DNA from: Tateyamaria sp.
GTDB taxonomy: Bacteria > Pseudomonadota > Alphaproteobacteria > Rhodobacterales > Rhodobacteraceae
DNA: 10,839 nt
Direction: 5' to 3'
Assembly: GCA_018668195.1 (NCBI GenBank)
Contig: JABITU010000147.1
Span: 1-10,839, forward strand
The position numbers and the translations under genes were made by a program. How positions within the stretch are numbered: position 1 is the stretch's first letter; every line of letters begins with the position of its first letter. The notes beneath the pieces are model-generated. The model did no database searches. It was not told where the DNA came from and worked only from the letters and a program-made list of their open reading frames with translations. Positions 1 to 7,168 of the stretch are shown here, piece after piece.

Positions 1-1141
1 CATGACCAAAGCAATTGATCCTGTATTTTCCTATCTTTTCTAAGCGTTCACCGACCTTGGCAATAAAATCGGCTAACGCACCAAGGGGCAAGGAAATATC
101 ATGAGAGCTAATCGATCCAATCAATCGGTTAGCCTCGGGAATGGACTCGCGGATGGCCCAGAAATCTGCGCTTTGGCTTGCGTTCTGCGCAATGATACCA
201 TCCTTTACTAATTCCGTTTCCAAGGCACTTGAAAAGAGTGTTTCAAACGCCGGGGCAGGCTCTAGCCCATGCGGTAGCCCCAGTTCAATTAAAACGAACC
301 ATTCCGGTGTTTCATCCCAAGGATTGCGCACCTGTGGAAGTTTTTCTTGAAGAAATTCTATGCCTTGTCGGTGAATCAATTCAAAGGCGGATACGGCTTC
401 TCCGACCTGATCCCGCACCATTGAAAGCAATCGCAGCGCTGCTGCCGGGTCAGTTACCTGAAACAATGCCGTGCCATTTGAAACGGGCCGCGCAAACAGT
501 TTAAGCGAAGCAGCCGTGATAACACCAAGGCTGCCTTCGGCACCAATCAATAAATGGCGCAGATCATAGCCGGTGTTGTCTTTTCGCAAACGGCTGATCC
601 CATTGTATATTTCGCCGTTGGGCAAAACAGCTTCGACACCCAGAACAAGGTCACGTGTATTGCCATATCGCAGAACACCAGTGCCGCCCGCGTTCGTTGC
701 CAACAGGCCGCCAATCCGTGCTGACCCTTCCGACGCCAACGACAGAGGAAATAACCGATCCACGCCCTCTGCCGCAGACTGCACATCGGCGAGGATCACA
801 CCAGCTTCGGCGATAAGCACGTTCTCTTCGGGAAAAACCTGTCGGATCCCATTCATTTTTTCCAACGAAATAATCAATGGGATAGGGCCATCTGGCGCCA
901 CCTGCCCGCCTACTAAACCGGTGCCGCCGCCATATGGAATGACGCCGACGCTCGCGGCCCCTGCCGCCTTGATCAGCATGGCGACCTCTTGCGTGGAGCG
1001 AGGCGTCGCCACCAGTCCGGCCCGGCCCACATAACGGCCGCGAGGTTCTTCCAGATGCCGTGCCTCAGCTGCCGCAAACCGGTCATCAGGAAGGCTAGCG
1101 CGTAATTGCGCCTCAATCTCTGATGTCAATGAATTCAGCAT
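1..1141 (-). CDS. FAD-linked oxidase of the GlcD / D-2-hydroxyglutarate dehydrogenase type (partial, C-terminus off the left edge)
   Basis: The frame is open from an ATG at 1141 to the window edge and gives 380 residues; family members are usually about 460-480, so roughly the last 90 residues are missing. Seen: an FAD-binding PCMH-type domain at about residues 35-215, with the pyrophosphate-binding glycine stretch PYGGGTGLVGG (69-79), IGGLLATNAGG (143-153), LRYGNTRDLVLG (157-168) and LLIGAEGSLGVITAA (197-211). The FAD-oxidase C-terminal domain begins after about 220, and the frame leaves the window at INCFGH, where the family's conserved GHxGDGN metal/substrate motif normally follows. Known of the family: these soluble or peripheral flavoenzymes oxidise D-2-hydroxyacids (D-lactate, glycolate, D-2-hydroxyglutarate) to 2-oxoacids and pass electrons to the respiratory chain or an electron-transfer flavoprotein. 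The substrate cannot be told from this part. The start is supported by GGGA five bases upstream (1147-1150). It is separated by about 430 bases from the GNAT gene, so it probably has its own promoter. Confidence 0.9.
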   Translation of the reverse strand, partial: MLNSLTSEIEAQLRASLPDDRFAAAEARHLEEPRGRYVGRAGLVATPRSTQEVAMLIKAAGAASVGVIPYGGGTGLVGGQVAPDGPIPLIISLEKMNGIRQVFPEENVLIAEAGVILADVQSAAEGVDRLFPLSLASEGSARIGGLLATNAGGTGVLRYGNTRDLVLGVEAVLPNGEIYNGISRLRKDNTGYDLRHLLIGAEGSLGVITAASLKLFARPVSNGTALFQVTDPAAALRLLSMVRDQVGEAVSAFELIHRQGIEFLQEKLPQVRNPWDETPEWFVLIELGLPHGLEPAPAFETLFSSALETELVKDGIIAQNASQSADFWAIRESIPEANRLIGSISSHDISLPLGALADFIAKVGERLEKIGKYRINCFGH

Positions 1142-1572
1142 GATAATCCCGCTCGCCGCGTGTGTCACCTTCATGTGCCAGAAATTCCAACCGGCGGCAA
1201 CGCTGGCTGTTCATTCTAAGCGCGTGGGCGGCTACGTCGGTCATCTCAACCAGATTGCAAAACCTTGCAGCAAGCAGCGTGACGACCAATTTAACGATAG
1301 GTAACACCCGACCGGCGTTTAGTTCAGAATATCGATCGGGGCGCAGTTGCCCTGAATGACAGAAAAAACACATAGATGTCCTCGCCCCCTGCGGGCTGAC
1401 CATTCCGACAATATATACGTCAACGCGTTGCGCACCGAAGACTCCCGATGATACCATCGCTGTCCGATACGTTCATCGCATCAAACATACGAAAAGAAAA
1501 AAGAGAAATAAAACCCGATCTCACATCGCACAGGCAGAACGACAAAATCGTTCAAAACCATTTTGGAACGCC
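1142..1572. other. 431-base stretch without a convincing gene; probable leader/promoter region of the FAD oxidase
   Basis: This lies between two leftward genes. It holds an A/T-rich, purine-biased patch at 1491-1513, which reads as a pyrimidine and T-rich tract in the leftward direction. It also holds a small hairpin near 1537-1553. A 114-codon open frame on the minus strand (1113-1457) overlaps the FAD oxidase start by 29 bases; I recognise no family in it. I could not identify a convincing -35/-10 pair, tRNA or known RNA motif. The best guess is the 3' end of the GNAT transcript followed by the promoter and untranslated leader of the FAD oxidase. Confidence 0.5.
1537..1553 (-). terminator. 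weak hairpin downstream of the GNAT gene, possible transcript end
   Basis: GAACGA and TCGTTC form a perfect 6-bp stem around a 5-base loop, 19 bases past the acetyltransferase stop in the direction of transcription. There is no T-run directly after the stem; a T/pyrimidine-rich tract comes only about 25-45 bases further on (1491-1513). It is therefore not a canonical intrinsic terminator. It sits where the SURF1-thrC-M16-GNAT transcript should end, but the call is weak. Confidence 0.25.
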
Positions 1573-2157
1573 CTATCCGGCGTCGGTCTTACCTCTGCGA
1601 TCCATGCGCAGCGCAGCATACAGAACATGGGTTCGCCAACGCCCCGAAATTTGCAAATAACTCTGCGCGACGCCCTCGTATTTGAACCCGCAGCTTTCCA
1701 ACAATCCTCGCGAAGCGGCATTTTCCGGCAGGCAGGCGGCCTCGATCCGGCTAAGGTCAACACGCGTAAAGGCATAATGCACAACAGCCTGTATTGCCTC
1801 CTGCATATAGCCCTGTCTGGCAAAGCTTGCCCCCGTCCAATACCCAAGCGTCCCCGCCTGCGCGGGGCCACGCCGGATGTTGTCAAGCGTGATCGCTCCG
1901 ATCAACGCGTCGTCATCACGGCGGAACATGAACAACGGCAGTGCAGTACCCGAATTCACTGAACGCTGCGCCCAGTACACACGATTGGTAAACGCCTTGC
2001 GAGTCAAATGATCGGCCGCCCAGCTAGGCTCCCATGGGGTCAAATGATCGGCGCTGGCAAGCCGCAAAGCGGCCCATGGCCGGAAATCGGAATGCGTCGG
2101 CGAACGCAGCGTCATCCGCTGTGTCTCGATTTGCAGTTTCCGTTTGGCCAGCAACAT
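1573..2157 (-). CDS. GNAT-family N-acetyltransferase, RimJ/RimL type
   Basis: This 194-residue protein has the single-domain GNAT fold typical of RimJ/RimL-like N-terminal or amino-acid acetyltransferases (about 170-200 residues). Seen: beta-1 LQIETQRMTLRSPTHSDF at about residues 8-25; acetyl-CoA pyrophosphate-binding motif A around GYWTGASFARQGYMQEA (105-121), with the R-x-G loop at 114-116; and motif B LPENAASRGLLESCGF (143-158), whose Asn-Ala-Ala-Ser matches the NxxS pattern. The acyl acceptor could be the N-terminus of a ribosomal protein or another amine; the sequence does not say. The ATG shares its A with the M16 peptidase stop (TGATG). The only AGGAG is about 14 bases upstream, too far to be ideal, so translation is probably coupled to the peptidase gene. 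It is the last gene of the leftward block. Confidence 0.88.
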   Translation of the reverse strand: MLLAKRKLQIETQRMTLRSPTHSDFRPWAALRLASADHLTPWEPSWAADHLTRKAFTNRVYWAQRSVNSGTALPLFMFRRDDDALIGAITLDNIRRGPAQAGTLGYWTGASFARQGYMQEAIQAVVHYAFTRVDLSRIEAACLPENAASRGLLESCGFKYEGVAQSYLQISGRWRTHVLYAALRMDRRGKTDAG

Positions 2158-3419
2158 CAGGCAGCGCGTTGCTCCTGAAGACGGGCCATTCCGGGGGCCT
2201 CATCCACCGGGCCGTAAAGCGCCAAAGCCATGGGCGCGGTGGTCGCCATATGTTCGGCCAAGCGGCGAACATCTGCGCAGGTGACATCATCGATCCGCGC
2301 CACCGTCTCTTCAAGGGATGGCACGCGGTCCCATATTTGAACAAGTCGTGCCAAGCGCTCAGCCCGGTTGGATGGGCTTTCCAATCCCATCAACAGCCCT
2401 GCTTTCATCTGAGCCCGCGCTCGGGCGACTTCGGCCGCGCTCAGGTCTGTCGCGGCGCGTTTCATTTCGTCTATGGTAATGCCCGCGAGATCAGCCAATT
2501 GGCCGGCAGACGTACCCGCATAAATTGTGGTCATTCCAGTATCTGCATAGGCGCCAGCCTGGGCAAATATCGTATAGCAAAGCCCACGTTTCTCGCGGAC
2601 TTCTTGGAACAGGCGGCTCGACATTCCGCCGCCCAACGCACTCGCATAAATCTGAGCGGTGTATATGTCGTCATGCCGGTAGCCCGGCGATTCAAAACCA
2701 AGCGCGAAATGGGCCTGTTCAAGTGTTTTGACCTGCCGCACCTCGCCGCCTGAAAATTGTGCGGCATCGGCCAGCAGCACTGGGCGTGGGGTCAAGTCAC
2801 CAAACAGGTCTTCAGCCAGTTTGACAATGGCATCGTGATCAATCGCACCGGCCGCAGAGAGGATCATTTGTTCTGGCCCATAATGCTGGCCAATAAAGCG
2901 AGACAGGTCATCGCGGCCAAAGGCCGACACCCGTTCGGAAGGCCCCAGAATCGTGCGGCCTAGAGGTTGCTGCGGATAAGCCTGTTCCTGCAACCAATCA
3001 AAGATGACGTCGTCCGGCGTATCCAGTGCCTGCCCAATTTCCTGCAAGATCACGCCGCGCTCAACTTCAATCTCACTCTGGTCGAGCACTGGATTAAGCA
3101 GGATATCTGAAATTACATCCATCGCCAGCGGTACATCATTTTCCAAAACGCGCGCGTAATAAGCAGTCACTTCGCGGCTGGTATAGGCGTTAATATAACC
3201 ACCAACATCTTCGATCGTCTCAGCGATTTGCAACGCGCTGCGCCGCTTGGTGCCTTTGAAAGCCATATGCTCAAGAAAGTGCGCGATGCCATTCTGGTCG
3301 GCCGCCTCGTGGCGCGCGCCTGCGCCAACCCATACCCCGACCGACGCCGAGGCCAGCCCCGGCATATGTTCTGTCACGATGCGAAAGCCGTTTTTCAGGC
3401 GATAGGTTTGCGTAGTCAC
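2157..3419 (-). CDS. M16-family zinc metallopeptidase (mitochondrial processing peptidase beta-like)
   Basis: This 420-residue protein is a single-unit M16B peptidase of normal length. Seen: the inverted zinc motif HFLEH (residues 47-51; His47 and His51 ligands, Glu50 catalytic base) and the third ligand Glu127 in ERGVILQEIGQ, exactly 76 residues after His51 as in the mitochondrial processing peptidase beta family. A second, non-catalytic M16 half at about 170-400 carries the glycine loop ALGGGMSSRLFQEVREKRG (261-279) and the R-G-L-C-Y segment (278-282) that helps bind substrate. Bacterial members of this group are soluble peptidases that act as homodimers on small peptides; no signal peptide is visible here. 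The start is GTG at 3419, overlapping the thrC stop in the sequence GTGA; no better ATG exists near the conserved N-terminus (TYRLKNGFRIVTEHMPG). The 4-base overlap suggests translational coupling with thrC, with an AAGGA-like site about 12 bases upstream. The physiological substrate is unknown. Confidence 0.93.
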   Translation of the reverse strand: MTTQTYRLKNGFRIVTEHMPGLASASVGVWVGAGARHEAADQNGIAHFLEHMAFKGTKRRSALQIAETIEDVGGYINAYTSREVTAYYARVLENDVPLAMDVISDILLNPVLDQSEIEVERGVILQEIGQALDTPDDVIFDWLQEQAYPQQPLGRTILGPSERVSAFGRDDLSRFIGQHYGPEQMILSAAGAIDHDAIVKLAEDLFGDLTPRPVLLADAAQFSGGEVRQVKTLEQAHFALGFESPGYRHDDIYTAQIYASALGGGMSSRLFQEVREKRGLCYTIFAQAGAYADTGMTTIYAGTSAGQLADLAGITIDEMKRAATDLSAAEVARARAQMKAGLLMGLESPSNRAERLARLVQIWDRVPSLEETVARIDDVTCADVRRLAEHMATTAPMALALYGPVDEAPGMARLQEQRAA

Positions 3420-4804
3420 TGGCTTCGGTTTTCCTTGATGTGTGTCATAAGAGTGGCAAGATCGTTGGGCACACGGGTCACCCGTTCTGTGCGTTCATAC
3501 AGGCCCGACATGCGCGGGGGAAGAGGCGGGTGAATTCCGGTAGCGGCTTCGACGGCAGCCGGAAACTTTGCCGGGTGTGCGGTGGCCAATGTAATCATAG
3601 GCGTGCCTGCCACGCGCTGCTCTTCGGCAACTTTGACACCAACGGCAGAATGCGGGCAAAGAAGTTCAGAGCTGGCATCAAGGCTCGTAGTGATTTGGGA
3701 ACTGGTTTCTTCCTCAGACACACAACCAGAATCATAGACCTCCTTCAAGGCCTCCATTGCGCCCTGGCTTACCTCGAACCCGCCGCCTTTCAATTCGTCC
3801 ATCAACTGCGCGACCGCAGCGCCATCGCGGCCATAAGCGTCAAACAAAGCGCGCTCAAAATTAGAGCTTACCTGAATGTCCATGGACGGGCTGATCGACG
3901 GGATGGTTTTCCCCTTGTGATAACCCTGCCCCGACAAGCATCGGTGAAGGATGTCATTTTGATTTGTCGCCACGACCAGCTTGTCGATGGGCAAACCCAT
4001 ACGCTTAGCGATATAGCCTGCAAAGATGTCTCCAAAATTGCCGGTTGGTACCGTAAAGCTGACTTTGCGGTGCGGTGCACCAAGCGCCACAGCCGACGAG
4101 AAATAATAGACGACCTGTGCCAGCACACGCGCCCAGTTGATCGAGTTCACTCCGGCAAGGCGCACCCCGTCGCGGAACTCAAAGTCGTTGAACATATCCT
4201 TGAGTCGCGCCTGGCAGTCGTCAAAATCACCATCAACAGCCAACGCATGCACGTTACTTTCACTCGGCGTTGTCATCTGCCGGCGTTGGACTTCGCTGAC
4301 GCGACCGTGAGGATACAAGATAAAGACATCAACATTTTCAAGGCCGCGAAAGGCTTCGATCGCAGCTGAACCGGTATCGCCCGACGTGGCCCCCACGATG
4401 GTGATGCGATCCCCCCGGCGGGTCAGTGCTGTTTGGAACAGCTGCCCGATCAACTGCATGGCGAAATCCTTGAACGCCAGCGTCGGACCGTGAAATAGCT
4501 CAAGCAGGAAATGCCCCTGATCCAGCTGCACCAACGGTGCGCGGGCCGCATGGCCAAATCCGGCATAGGCGCGCGCGATACAGGTCCGGAACTCTTCATC
4601 GGTGAAACTATCGCCAACAAAGGGGCGCATCACCGTGTAAGCGATCTGTTCATAGGGCTGACCCTCCATCCTGGCGATGGTGTCCGCATCAAGTGTTGAG
4701 ATGGTTTGGGGCACATAAAGCCCCCCGTCGCGGGCAAGGCCCGACAACATTGCCTCTTCAAAGCTTAGGATTGGCGCGGTGCCACGGGTCGAAATATAGC
4801 GCAT
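3416..4804 (-). CDS. thrC: threonine synthase
   Basis: This cytosolic PLP enzyme converts O-phospho-L-homoserine to L-threonine and phosphate, the last step of threonine synthesis. At 462 residues it matches the longer bacterial/fungal class of threonine synthase. Seen: the N-terminal signature MRYISTRG and FEEAMLSGLARDGGLYVP (15-32); the PLP lysine Lys112 in FHGPTLAFKDFAMQ; the Ser/Thr-Gly phosphate-binding loop GATSGDTGSAA (138-148); VPTGNFGDIFAGYIAKRMG in the middle; and the C-terminal segment ATGIHPPLPPRMSGL. All catalytic segments appear intact. It starts 3 bases after the SURF1 stop and ends in a 4-base overlap with the M16 peptidase, so it is co-transcribed with both. There is no biochemical link to cytochrome oxidase; the position is a conserved synteny that I recall from Rhodobacterales. 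No threonine attenuator is visible directly before it. Confidence 0.97.
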   Translation of the reverse strand: MRYISTRGTAPILSFEEAMLSGLARDGGLYVPQTISTLDADTIARMEGQPYEQIAYTVMRPFVGDSFTDEEFRTCIARAYAGFGHAARAPLVQLDQGHFLLELFHGPTLAFKDFAMQLIGQLFQTALTRRGDRITIVGATSGDTGSAAIEAFRGLENVDVFILYPHGRVSEVQRRQMTTPSESNVHALAVDGDFDDCQARLKDMFNDFEFRDGVRLAGVNSINWARVLAQVVYYFSSAVALGAPHRKVSFTVPTGNFGDIFAGYIAKRMGLPIDKLVVATNQNDILHRCLSGQGYHKGKTIPSISPSMDIQVSSNFERALFDAYGRDGAAVAQLMDELKGGGFEVSQGAMEALKEVYDSGCVSEEETSSQITTSLDASSELLCPHSAVGVKVAEEQRVAGTPMITLATAHPAKFPAAVEAATGIHPPLPPRMSGLYERTERVTRVPNDLATLMTHIKENRSQ

Positions 4805-4807
4805 AAG

Positions 4808-5488
4808 TTAGTCTTTTCGTGTGGTGCTGCGGCGCGAAGGCCGGATAAAATAGATGGTCATTACAAGCCAGACAGTGGCCAGCGAGAACCATGTAATTGC
4901 ATATTGCAGGTGATCGTTAGGAATGCCAGCCGTGTCTACCGGCCAAGGCGTCACGCCAAGATCGGTTTCCGACGCATCACGCAGAACGATCAGAACCGGT
5001 TGGGCATCAAGCGCCACCGCCATCGCAGGCACGTCGCGGGCAAACCACAAATTGGCATCAAGATCAGGCGCGGGCGTAAAGCCGTCTGCCTCGATTGGGT
5101 TGTCCAGATTGCCGATAATGGTGATCCGATTCGGCGCAACCTCTCGCACGTTTGTCCCATCGCGCTGCCAACCCGTGTCGACCAGAACAGTGCCATAGCC
5201 TTCGGTCACAAAAGGCCGGATAATACGGTGGACCGGCCCGGTGGATTTACGCGACGCCAACATGCGGATATGGCCTGTGCTAAATTGCCCGGCAACAGTC
5301 ACCGGCGCATAACGCCGGAACTCTGGCTTAAGAGCCCTTTGCAGCGTAACCGGGGCTGCAGTGATTTGTGCGCCAATACGCGCCAAAAGGTCTTGCTTCC
5401 ATATCAGTCGCTGTACTTGCCAACTGCCCAGCAACAAAAGGATGCCCACACCAATCACACCGATGACGAGCCCAAACCAAAGCCGCAT
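4808..5488 (-). CDS. SURF1-family cytochrome oxidase assembly protein
   Basis: This membrane assembly factor helps deliver or stabilise heme a in subunit I of aa3 oxidase. With the start chosen here it has 226 residues. Seen: an N-terminal transmembrane helix (about 4-21) followed by the SURF1 signature GSWQVQRLIWKQ (21-32); a periplasmic domain with RPFVTEGYGTVLVDTGW (91-107); and a C-terminal helix (about 195-215) opened by NDHLQYAITWFSLA (191-204), whose His193 corresponds to the conserved histidine implicated in heme binding in Paracoccus Surf1. A longer open frame reaches ATG 5533, but that start lies inside a terminator hairpin. ATG 5488 has AGAGG four bases upstream (5493-5497); ATG 5500 is a second possibility with no such site. 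It follows ctaE across a 78-base gap holding the terminator and is 3 bases from thrC. Confidence 0.9.
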   Translation of the reverse strand: MRLWFGLVIGVIGVGILLLLGSWQVQRLIWKQDLLARIGAQITAAPVTLQRALKPEFRRYAPVTVAGQFSTGHIRMLASRKSTGPVHRIIRPFVTEGYGTVLVDTGWQRDGTNVREVAPNRITIIGNLDNPIEADGFTPAPDLDANLWFARDVPAMAVALDAQPVLIVLRDASETDLGVTPWPVDTAGIPNDHLQYAITWFSLATVWLVMTIYFIRPSRRSTTRKD

Positions 5489-5492
5489 TTCG

Positions 5493-5497
5493 CCTCT
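5493..5497 (-). promoter_or_regulatory. ribosome-binding site deciding the SURF1 start
   Basis: AGAGG reads leftward four bases before ATG 5488. The competing ATGs at 5500 and 5533 lack such a site, and 5533 falls within the terminator hairpin. A TACAAT hexamer at 5505-5510 could be a -10 element for this gene, but no good -35 accompanies it. Confidence 0.5.
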
Positions 5498-5515
5498 CAT
5501 ACCATTGTAAAACTG

Positions 5516-5543
5516 AAAAAGCGCGCAGAACACCGCGCGCTTT
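5516..5543 (-). terminator. intrinsic terminator after ctaE
   Basis: Read leftward, AAAGCGCGC (5543-5535) pairs perfectly with GCGCGCTTT (5526-5518) around an 8-base loop. The stem runs straight into TTTTT (5520-5516), then CAG and TTTT. A GC-rich 9-bp stem plus T-run, 23 bases after the ctaE stop, is a canonical Rho-independent terminator for the cta transcript. It lies between ctaE and SURF1, so transcription of SURF1-thrC-M16-GNAT needs read-through or its own promoter. Confidence 0.85.
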
Positions 5544-5566
5544 GATATTTGGGATTCACGTGGCTT

Positions 5567-6421
5567 TTAGTGCCCGCCAGGCATTTGCGCCACGCCCCAA
5601 ATGTAGACAGCAAAGAAGAGGAACAACCAAACCACATCTACGAAGTGCCAGTACCAGGCAGCAGCCTCAAAGCCGATGTGCTGTTCTTCGGTAAAGTGAC
5701 CTTTCATCGTGCGCAGTAGGCACACGAAAAGGAAGATCGTACCAATGATCACGTGCATACCGTGGAAGCCGGTCGCCATGAAGAACGCCGAATAGAAAGT
5801 ATCGCCGCCAAACTCCCACCCCTTGTACAGCAGGTATGAGTATTCATAAGCCTGAAGGATGGTGAAAAAGACCCCCAGCACAACCGAAATTGCCAATCCA
5901 TTTATGACGTCCTTGCGGGCGCCACCATGCACCAGCGCGTGGTGGGCCCAAGTGACGGCACATCCCGAAAGCAACAGGATCAGCGTATTGATTAATGGCA
6001 GGTGGAACGCATCCACATGATAAATCTCGGGGCGCACATATGCCGTCCCTACATATTCGCTCATCGGGTAAATGCCGTCTTTGAAGAAAGCCCAGAACCA
6101 AGCAGCAAAAAACATCACTTCGGACATGATGAAGAGGATAAAGCCATAGCGCAGACCAATACGAACGACTGGCGTGTGATCGCCAATGTGGCTTTCGGAT
6201 ACGACGTCGGTCCACCAGCCGAACATGACATAAAGCACGCCAACAAATCCCATCAGGAATAGGTATGGCCCGCTCAGTTCAACGCTTTTGAATAGGATGG
6301 TCATGCCACCCGACATCCAGGCCACCGCGCCAAAGAGCATCGCAAAGGCAGCCAACGCTCCCAGCAACGGCCAGGTCGATGGCGCCAGAATATGATAATC
6401 GTGATTTTTCGCTTGGGCCAT
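5567..6421 (-). CDS. ctaE: cytochrome c oxidase subunit III (aa3 type)
   Basis: Subunit III is the seven-helix membrane subunit of the heme-copper oxidase; it stabilises subunit I and holds lipids near the oxygen and proton pathways. At 284 residues its length is normal for alphaproteobacteria. Seen: the N-terminus [20 protein letters not shown] (5-24), typical of Paracoccus/Rhodobacter [17 protein letters not shown] (64-74); [20 protein letters not shown] (82-101), where Glu101 is the conserved buried carboxylate; [13 protein letters not shown] (141-153); [19 protein letters not shown] (216-234); and [20 protein letters not shown] (250-269). It starts 10 bases after the ctaG stop with a purine-rich GGGACGGA in the gap, and is the last gene before the terminator. 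The matching subunit I gene is elsewhere in the genome. Confidence 0.97.
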   Translation of the reverse strand: MAQAKNHDYHILAPSTWPLLGALAAFAMLFGAVAWMSGGMTILFKSVELSGPYLFLMGFVGVLYVMFGWWTDVVSESHIGDHTPVVRIGLRYGFILFIMSEVMFFAAWFWAFFKDGIYPMSEYVGTAYVRPEIYHVDAFHLPLINTLILLLSGCAVTWAHHALVHGGARKDVINGLAISVVLGVFFTILQAYEYSYLLYKGWEFGGDTFYSAFFMATGFHGMHVIIGTIFLFVCLLRTMKGHFTEEQHIGFEAAAWYWHFVDVVWLFLFFAVYIWGVAQMPGGH

Positions 6422-6431
6422 GGTCCGTCCC

Positions 6432-7007
6432 TTAGTTCAGGTTTGTTTCTTGTGCCTGCTCGATAACGGCAACGCCTTCGGGCAGATCAATTTTGTAAAA
6501 GGTATAACTCAACGTAATCGTATGCACGTATTTTGCATCCCGATCCGCGACAATTTCGGGGTCGACGTAGAAAGTCACTGGCATTTGCACCCGCTCACCG
6601 GGGGCCAAAACCTGCTCTTGGAAGCAGAAGCAGTCAATCTTGGTGAAAAAGCCGCCCGCGGCATAGGGAGCGACATTGTAGCTCGCGGACCCTGCAACGG
6701 GCTTGTCTGTCGGATTGTACGCTTCGTAGAATGCCAGACCGGTTTCGCCAATCCGTAATTCCATTTCACGGGCCATGGGCGTGAATTGCCAAGGCATGTT
6801 GCGTTCCAGCGATGCATCAAAGCGCACCTTGATAGTCTGATCCAGTATTTCGCCGGACGCCACTTCGCTGACACCCGTGGTGCCGCCAAAGCCTGTGACC
6901 CGGCAAAACCAGTCATAAAATGGAACTGACGCCCAAGCCAAGCCACCCATAAAGACAACAAGTCCCACGGTTTGCAAAACAGTTTTCTTGGCGCCCGTTA
7001 CTGCCAT
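6432..7007 (-). CDS. ctaG: cytochrome c oxidase assembly protein CtaG (Cox11 family, CuB chaperone)
   Basis: CtaG/Cox11 is anchored in the inner membrane, with a periplasmic copper-binding domain that delivers copper to the CuB site of subunit I. The 191-residue protein shows one N-terminal membrane helix (about 10-28), then [19 protein letters not shown] (27-45) with conserved Cys35, and the hallmark copper motif [10 protein letters not shown] (123-132) with Cys126 and Cys128. The rest is an immunoglobulin-like beta domain with [20 protein letters not shown] (92-111) and the conserved end [15 protein letters not shown] segment (here [14 protein letters not shown], 161-174). Its ATG shares the A of the ctaF stop (TAATG), so translation is coupled. 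Nothing is missing or truncated. This is the alphaproteobacterial Cox11-type CtaG, not the unrelated Bacillus CtaG. Confidence 0.97.
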   Translation of the reverse strand: MAVTGAKKTVLQTVGLVVFMGGLAWASVPFYDWFCRVTGFGGTTGVSEVASGEILDQTIKVRFDASLERNMPWQFTPMAREMELRIGETGLAFYEAYNPTDKPVAGSASYNVAPYAAGGFFTKIDCFCFQEQVLAPGERVQMPVTFYVDPEIVADRDAKYVHTITLSYTFYKIDLPEGVAVIEQAQETNLN

Positions 7008-7168
7008 TATTCCGCATCCTCGACGCGTGGCAATTCGAAATCGCCGCTTGTGATCTTGACGAACGTCAGCGCCAGCACCAACACAACGAAACCAGCCAAC
7101 ATCAGTCCGACGCCGACGTTGCGGCCCTTACGCCGCTGATGAATCTCGTGCTCGGCCTTAATGCTCAT
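7007..7168 (-). CDS. ctaF: small cytochrome c oxidase assembly/accessory membrane protein (CtaF/CoxF-like), 53 residues
   Basis: A short gene fills the space between ctaB and ctaG. Its ATG (7168-7166) overlaps the ctaB stop in ATGA, and its TAA (7009-7007) shares a base with the ctaG ATG. Seen: a basic N-terminus, EIHQRRKGRN (8-17); one hydrophobic helix at about 18-37 (VGVGLMLAGFVVLVLALTFV); and a short acidic tail ending EDAE. This gives a cytoplasmic basic head and one transmembrane segment. A small single-span gene at this exact place, ctaB-[small]-ctaG-ctaE, is the usual arrangement in Rhodobacterales and Paracoccus, where it is annotated CoxF/CtaF. Its biochemical role is poorly defined. 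The double overlap and the hydropathy make it very likely real; the name rests on position. Confidence 0.85.
   Translation of the reverse strand: MSIKAEHEIHQRRKGRNVGVGLMLAGFVVLVLALTFVKITSGDFELPRVEDAE

Noticed and set aside
573..1034. 153-codon open frame on the plus strand
   Set aside because: It lies antisense to the conserved FAD-binding domain of the oxidase, and its proline- and serine-rich translation is an artefact of that coding.
1446..1459. CGATG-ATAC-CATCG inverted repeat in the gap before the FAD oxidase
   Set aside because: The arms are only 5 bp with no T-run and no promoter element nearby; a match of this length is expected by chance.
2034..2753. 239-codon open frame on the plus strand
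   Set aside because: It lies antisense to the M16 peptidase and the GNAT gene, which have clear catalytic motifs. Its translation is low-complexity and resembles no family, so it is a shadow frame.
3440..4369. 309-codon open frame on the plus strand
   Set aside because: It lies antisense to thrC, which has an intact PLP lysine and phosphate loop. The translation is rich in Arg, His and Cys, typical of a reverse-strand shadow.
4904..5545. 213-codon open frame on the plus strand
   Set aside because: It lies antisense to SURF1 and runs through the terminator hairpin. It shows no recognisable domain.
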